Below, piece by piece: positions 60,721 through 64,000 of a stretch of 64,000 nt of DNA (position 1 is the stretch's first letter; every line of letters begins with the position of its first letter). This stretch comes from Schistosoma mansoni. Taxonomy: Eukaryota; Platyhelminthes; Trematoda; Strigeidida; Schistosomatidae. A program made the position numbers and the translations under genes. Below the pieces are notes generated by a model, which worked only from the letters and a program-made list of their open reading frames with translations, ran no database searches and was not told the DNA's origin. The stretch covers positions 1,116,001-1,180,000 of the forward strand of contig NW_017386020.1 of NCBI RefSeq assembly GCF_000237925.1, written 5' to 3'.

Positions 60721-60985
60721 TTTCCCAACTTCGTGGATCAGTTGAAGTTAGACAATAACACCGTTGGATGCCAGCTCAGTGGTCTATGGGTTAAGGGCTC
60801 TGGCTCGAGACTGGTAGGTCCTGGGTTCGAATCTCGCGAGTGCGGGTTCGTGGATGCGCACTGCTGAGGAGTCCCATAATAAGACGAAACGGCCGTTGAG
60901 TGTTTCCAGATTTTCCATGGTGGTCTAGCTTCAATTGACTCACGCTTTGAACTATGAAAACTACTAAATCTCCACAAAACCCCTT
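60721..60985 (+). mobile_element. tRNA-derived SINE with near-complete hammerhead core, in Ly6-like intron
   Basis: Box A region GCCAGCTCAGTGGTCTATGG (60769), box B GGGTTCGAATCTC (60822), then CTGAGGAGTCCCATAATAAG and ACGAAACGGCCGTTGAG (60863-60900). Both catalytic boxes are kept (CUGANGA with N7 = G, and GAAAC). Stem II has one mismatch, and the cleavage triplet reads GTT where related copies have GTC. It belongs to a hammerhead SINE subfamily distinct from the Smalpha copy at 45416. Confidence 0.75.
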
Positions 60986-61554
60986 CTGATAATTAATATA
61001 ATGTTTGTTTATTTATGATTTAACATGAGTAAATGTTATTTTCCCAGTGATAATCTGCATGAAAATACAAAAGTTATTGTGTTTAAGGTGTGTCACCTTA
61101 GATGACCTTGATTGATGGTAATAAGACTTATCTACAAATTGTATAACTATCTATATTCATTAGTGTTTAATATGAAAGGGATTTCTTCAAGTTGTAATGG
61201 GAAACCAAGATACGTGAAATAATTGAAGCTTAGGGTGTATTGGTCAGAATTGTCAATGATAATGGTACAAAGTTATAAATTGACTAAATTTGAAAATGTA
61301 CATCATTGAAATCTGAATAACTGACTGAATGACCTTGTTTTCTCTGAATTTCGCCTAGAGAAATTGGATTCGATTTTGTGAGGAATAGCTGTTGGTTACT
61401 CTTTAATTTTCTACAAATCTGTAATTGACGCCAGTTAGTAATAAAATTTATCTTCGATACGTTGGTTGTCTAGTTAAACATTTTCCACACCAGCTAAATT
61501 AATTGGATGAATAACAAGGTTATTTATTCATACACTGAAGACTTTTTGGGTCAT

Positions 61555-61700
61555 GAATTGATCTTAGTTGGATCACCACTGAAAATCTGAAAGCATTAGA
61601 CAATTATTTCGTCATAGTACCGAAATCCTCATTAGGACGAAACAGCTTTCCAATGCTTCCTGGTTTTCAGTGGTAGTCTAGCAAAGATCAGTCGGTGATC
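61555..61700. repeat. Inverted pair of hammerhead-SINE 3' ends
   Basis: The right half reads ATTAGGACGAAACAGCTTTC, CAATGCTTCCTGGTTTTCAG, TGGTAGTCTAGC (plus-strand SINE tail). The left half is the approximate inverse (CCACTGAAAATCTGAAAGC, then ATTATTTCGTCATAGTA). The two tails face each other and could fold as a hairpin of about 60 bp. tRNA-like heads are missing on both sides. Confidence 0.6.
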
Positions 61701-61745
61701 TGAAGTAAGGAAATTCTATAATTTCTAAAAATCTCTTTATAATAA

Positions 61746-61835
61746 CAACCACGTGCTCACTAGGGAGTAGTTTAAAGACTCAATCCCTGCAGTACGACTG
61801 AGAAGCGGTGACCAGTGGAGTTTAACCATGGGGGT
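61746..61835 (+). repeat. Fragment of the dispersed GTGACCAGTGGAGTTCA family
   Basis: Reads CGTGCTCACTAGGGAGTAGT and, later, GAGAAGCGGTGACCAGTGGA. Aligns in order with 60604-60690. Confidence 0.5.
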
Positions 61836-62019
61836 TAGACAGTTATTAAAAGCCATATTCATTTTTTGAATGATCAGCTACTACATAGTAGTAATTTCTT
61901 TAATAAAAGTGAATGCTTATTTTAAAAATCATAGCAAAAACTATTTTACGTATAAATATTTAAACAGTTCAAATTCCTATCTAGCAGCTTATTGACAATG
62001 TTTTTATCAAAAAAGTTTC

Positions 62020-62325
62020 TTATGTCTTTATTTCAATTTCAGGACAGAATATTAGTATATAATTTTCAACTACGATTAAATAGTTCTTCAATACCCTCTG
62101 GTTTTCTTTATTGATATCTTCAAATGGTAATAGGTCCTTTTCTGAAGAACCTTCGGCGAGAATATGATTTCTGAACGAATCAATAAAATTAAAGATATCA
62201 CATCTTGGACTTAGGCGTTCGTTCATCCATATGGCTAAATAGCATTTCGGCATCATAGCCAATCTCAATTCGTGATGAGAACTCCAGCTCCATTCCCAAA
62301 CTTTAACTTCTAACTGTCGATCCTA
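62020..62325 (-). CDS. Unidentified coding-like segment (about 100 codons)
   Basis: On the minus strand a frame is open from about 62325 to the stop at 62020. It has varied, protein-like composition, including VKVWEWSWSSHHELRLAMMP, KCYLAIWMNERLSPRCDIFN and PFEDINKENQRVLKNYLI. There is no upstream ATG before the first internal Met (about 62256), so it would be a terminal exon (a GATCGACAG acceptor-like site lies at its left) or a retrocopy fragment. I recognise no domain. It differs clearly from the A+T-rich random frames around it. Confidence 0.35.
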
Positions 62326-62329
62326 CTCC

Positions 62330-64000
62330 TTATATCTCACAATAACTCATAACCCTCTGTTGACTGTAGTGAGTAGTTGAACCTTTCCAAGGTCACTTTA
62401 GTATCATTTAAGAATCATCCATAAATTAAAGCCTCACCGGACCTTCTTCAATTCAGCAATTTTATTTTAAAATAAAAACGGAAAATCAGTAAAACTAACT
62501 CGGTAAAGGAAGAACAGTGTCTGATTGATAGTTTTGGTAGAAATAAAGTACGTAGATGAAGCAGTCAGACTAAAGATAGAGACTTTATGTTCTTAGCTCG
62601 AAAACCAAAACAGAATAATAAATAGCTTGAAACTAATCATGGGTTATGTAGAAACCCAATAAAGCTTACTGATACTTTGCTACTTAAACGCTGAAAACTG
62701 ACAAACATTAGAGGACTAAAGACTAGGAATGAATTTAAGTGATCCTTATGATGATGGTGAAGAATTTATCAGTATTTCAGAGGAATATAGTAGAAAACAA
62801 ATTGATCTAAAATATGTAACATACTGACGGGACTTTTAACCTTTTCAAAGTAACCTGAAAGTTCTGAAGGTAACACTTTTTTATAGACTAATCAATCAGA
62901 TTCAATATAGGGCCTCACGAATACTTCCGTGACATTTATTTATCTGTATGGCTACGAGGACAATAATGCTTTGTAGGCAAACTTTATAAAACTAACCCTC
63001 GCATTATAGTGACATCGTATCGTGATAAAAACCTGAACGTAAGTCCTGACATCAACACCTAATCCTGGCTCTTAATCCTAACCCTTTTTCCGTATTACAA
63101 GGAACAATCCACACAATAGGGCTCTTAATTCGTGTTAAAACTATATTACCCGTACTCTTATTAGCTTTTTTATAAATTCCTTAAACTAAATACTACTCTC
63201 TGATTGGCCAAAAGGCTGCTCAAGGTTGTCTATTGCTGTACTCTGCTATTGTGCATACATGTGAGTCTGAATCAATCATGATTGTATGCCATTAATCCTT
63301 CATGTAAGACAAGGTGTTCTGCTGTCTAGATACTATTTTTAGTTCCGAAGACGATCCTACTCATCACCAACTAGCAGGATATATGCTCGTAATATATACA
63401 TAGAACATTTCACTCAAAGGATTATCCAACATGAAGATGATAGAGAAAACAAATAAACATTTACGATGCATAGCATCATTTTGTCTATGGAATCAATGCT
63501 GAAATAATCAGCTATACATGAGGTGCAGTTGTGTCCGACCACAGCTTCATTCATAAACTCATAGTTTGACTTATTTATGACGATTCAATAGACAATTTGT
63601 CTGAAATAGTTGTTTCCTAATGTTTCATCATACCAATCAAGTCGATTAGAGAATGGCAAAAATAAAAATAACACAATTAAGACTTGAAGTTGTGAAATAT
63701 GGAAGCTGGATTTAGTGGCTTGAAAGTAACAGGCTCATCTCAAGACATCTAAAAGAGTCTTTTGTTTACACTGCTTAAAATATTATATTCTAGTGGGAAA
63801 CATTCATCCAATGGTTAACAAGCTTTTTCAACGGTTCTCCAGAAGATATTTTATAATGATAAAATCATTTAAGAACTTTTCATTGAAATTTTGTGGTACC
63901 TCTAATCTTATTTGTCATGTTTTGCATTCATTAGTTTCAAGCATTCCATCATCTAACCACAATCTTAGTAACTAAATAGATTATTGATCGAATATATATA
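62330..64000. other. Intergenic or intronic DNA, no feature recognised
   Basis: The second exon of the Ly6-like gene would be expected to the right, but no CC-x-D-x-CN coding pattern was found here. Other frames are short and random-looking. Confidence 0.35.

Noticed and set aside
60769-60845. Functional tRNA gene
   Set aside because: A and B boxes are present but the sequence does not fold as a full cloverleaf, and it is followed by the SINE's hammerhead part.
63793-63975. Second exon of the Ly6-like gene
   Set aside because: The frame has only two cysteines, no CC...CN motif, and no matching acceptor phase.
1-64000. CRISPR arrays, bacterial operons or riboswitches
   Set aside because: The window is eukaryotic nuclear DNA with spliced genes; no spaced direct-repeat arrays of that kind were seen.

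Overview
The window is animal nuclear DNA from a parasitic flatworm, most likely a blood fluke of the genus Schistosoma. The evidence is A+T-rich gene-poor DNA, short spliced exons with GT-AG introns, one 41-nt intron, and a repeat set typical of schistosomes: SINEs carrying hammerhead ribozymes (the Smalpha type), RTE/SR2-like and CR1-like LINEs, Merlin DNA transposons and Ty3/gypsy LTR elements. The species cannot be fixed from the sequence alone.

Layout. 1-9640 is repeat-rich with no host gene: two RTE LINE 3' ends, hammerhead-type SINE copies and featureless A+T-rich DNA. 9640-12600 holds a gypsy protease fossil and an LTR-like piece. 13855-22990 is a CR1/jockey-type LINE on the minus strand. 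It is split by an LTR element (17791-22679) that reads LTR-internal-LTR-internal-gap-divergent LTR, with a 200-base assembly gap at 22162-22361. 23216-25170 is a gypsy gag-like fossil.

The main host gene is on the plus strand at 27209-42868. It encodes ribophorin II (RPN2), a subunit of the oligosaccharyltransferase, in 14 exons that join in frame to a 721-residue protein. Its introns hold a hairpin repeat, a (TA)17 tract, an RTE 3' end and an LTR-like segment. Downstream lie an RTE scrap, a well-preserved Smalpha-type SINE with a complete hammerhead core (minus strand, 45439-45498), a broken Merlin transposase (46100-46889), a long inverted repeat (48980-49593) and a possible solo LTR (51190-51545).

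Two further host genes are seen only as first exons. One is a Ser/Thr-rich mucin-like secreted or surface protein on the minus strand (55227-55875). The other is a Ly6/CD59-like protein on the plus strand (60337-60525). Both start with hydrophobic leaders and end at splice donors; I could not find their other exons. A coding-looking segment of unknown identity lies on the minus strand at 62020-62325. The three host genes share no pathway beyond the secretory route: RPN2 serves N-glycosylation in the ER, and the other two look like products of that route.
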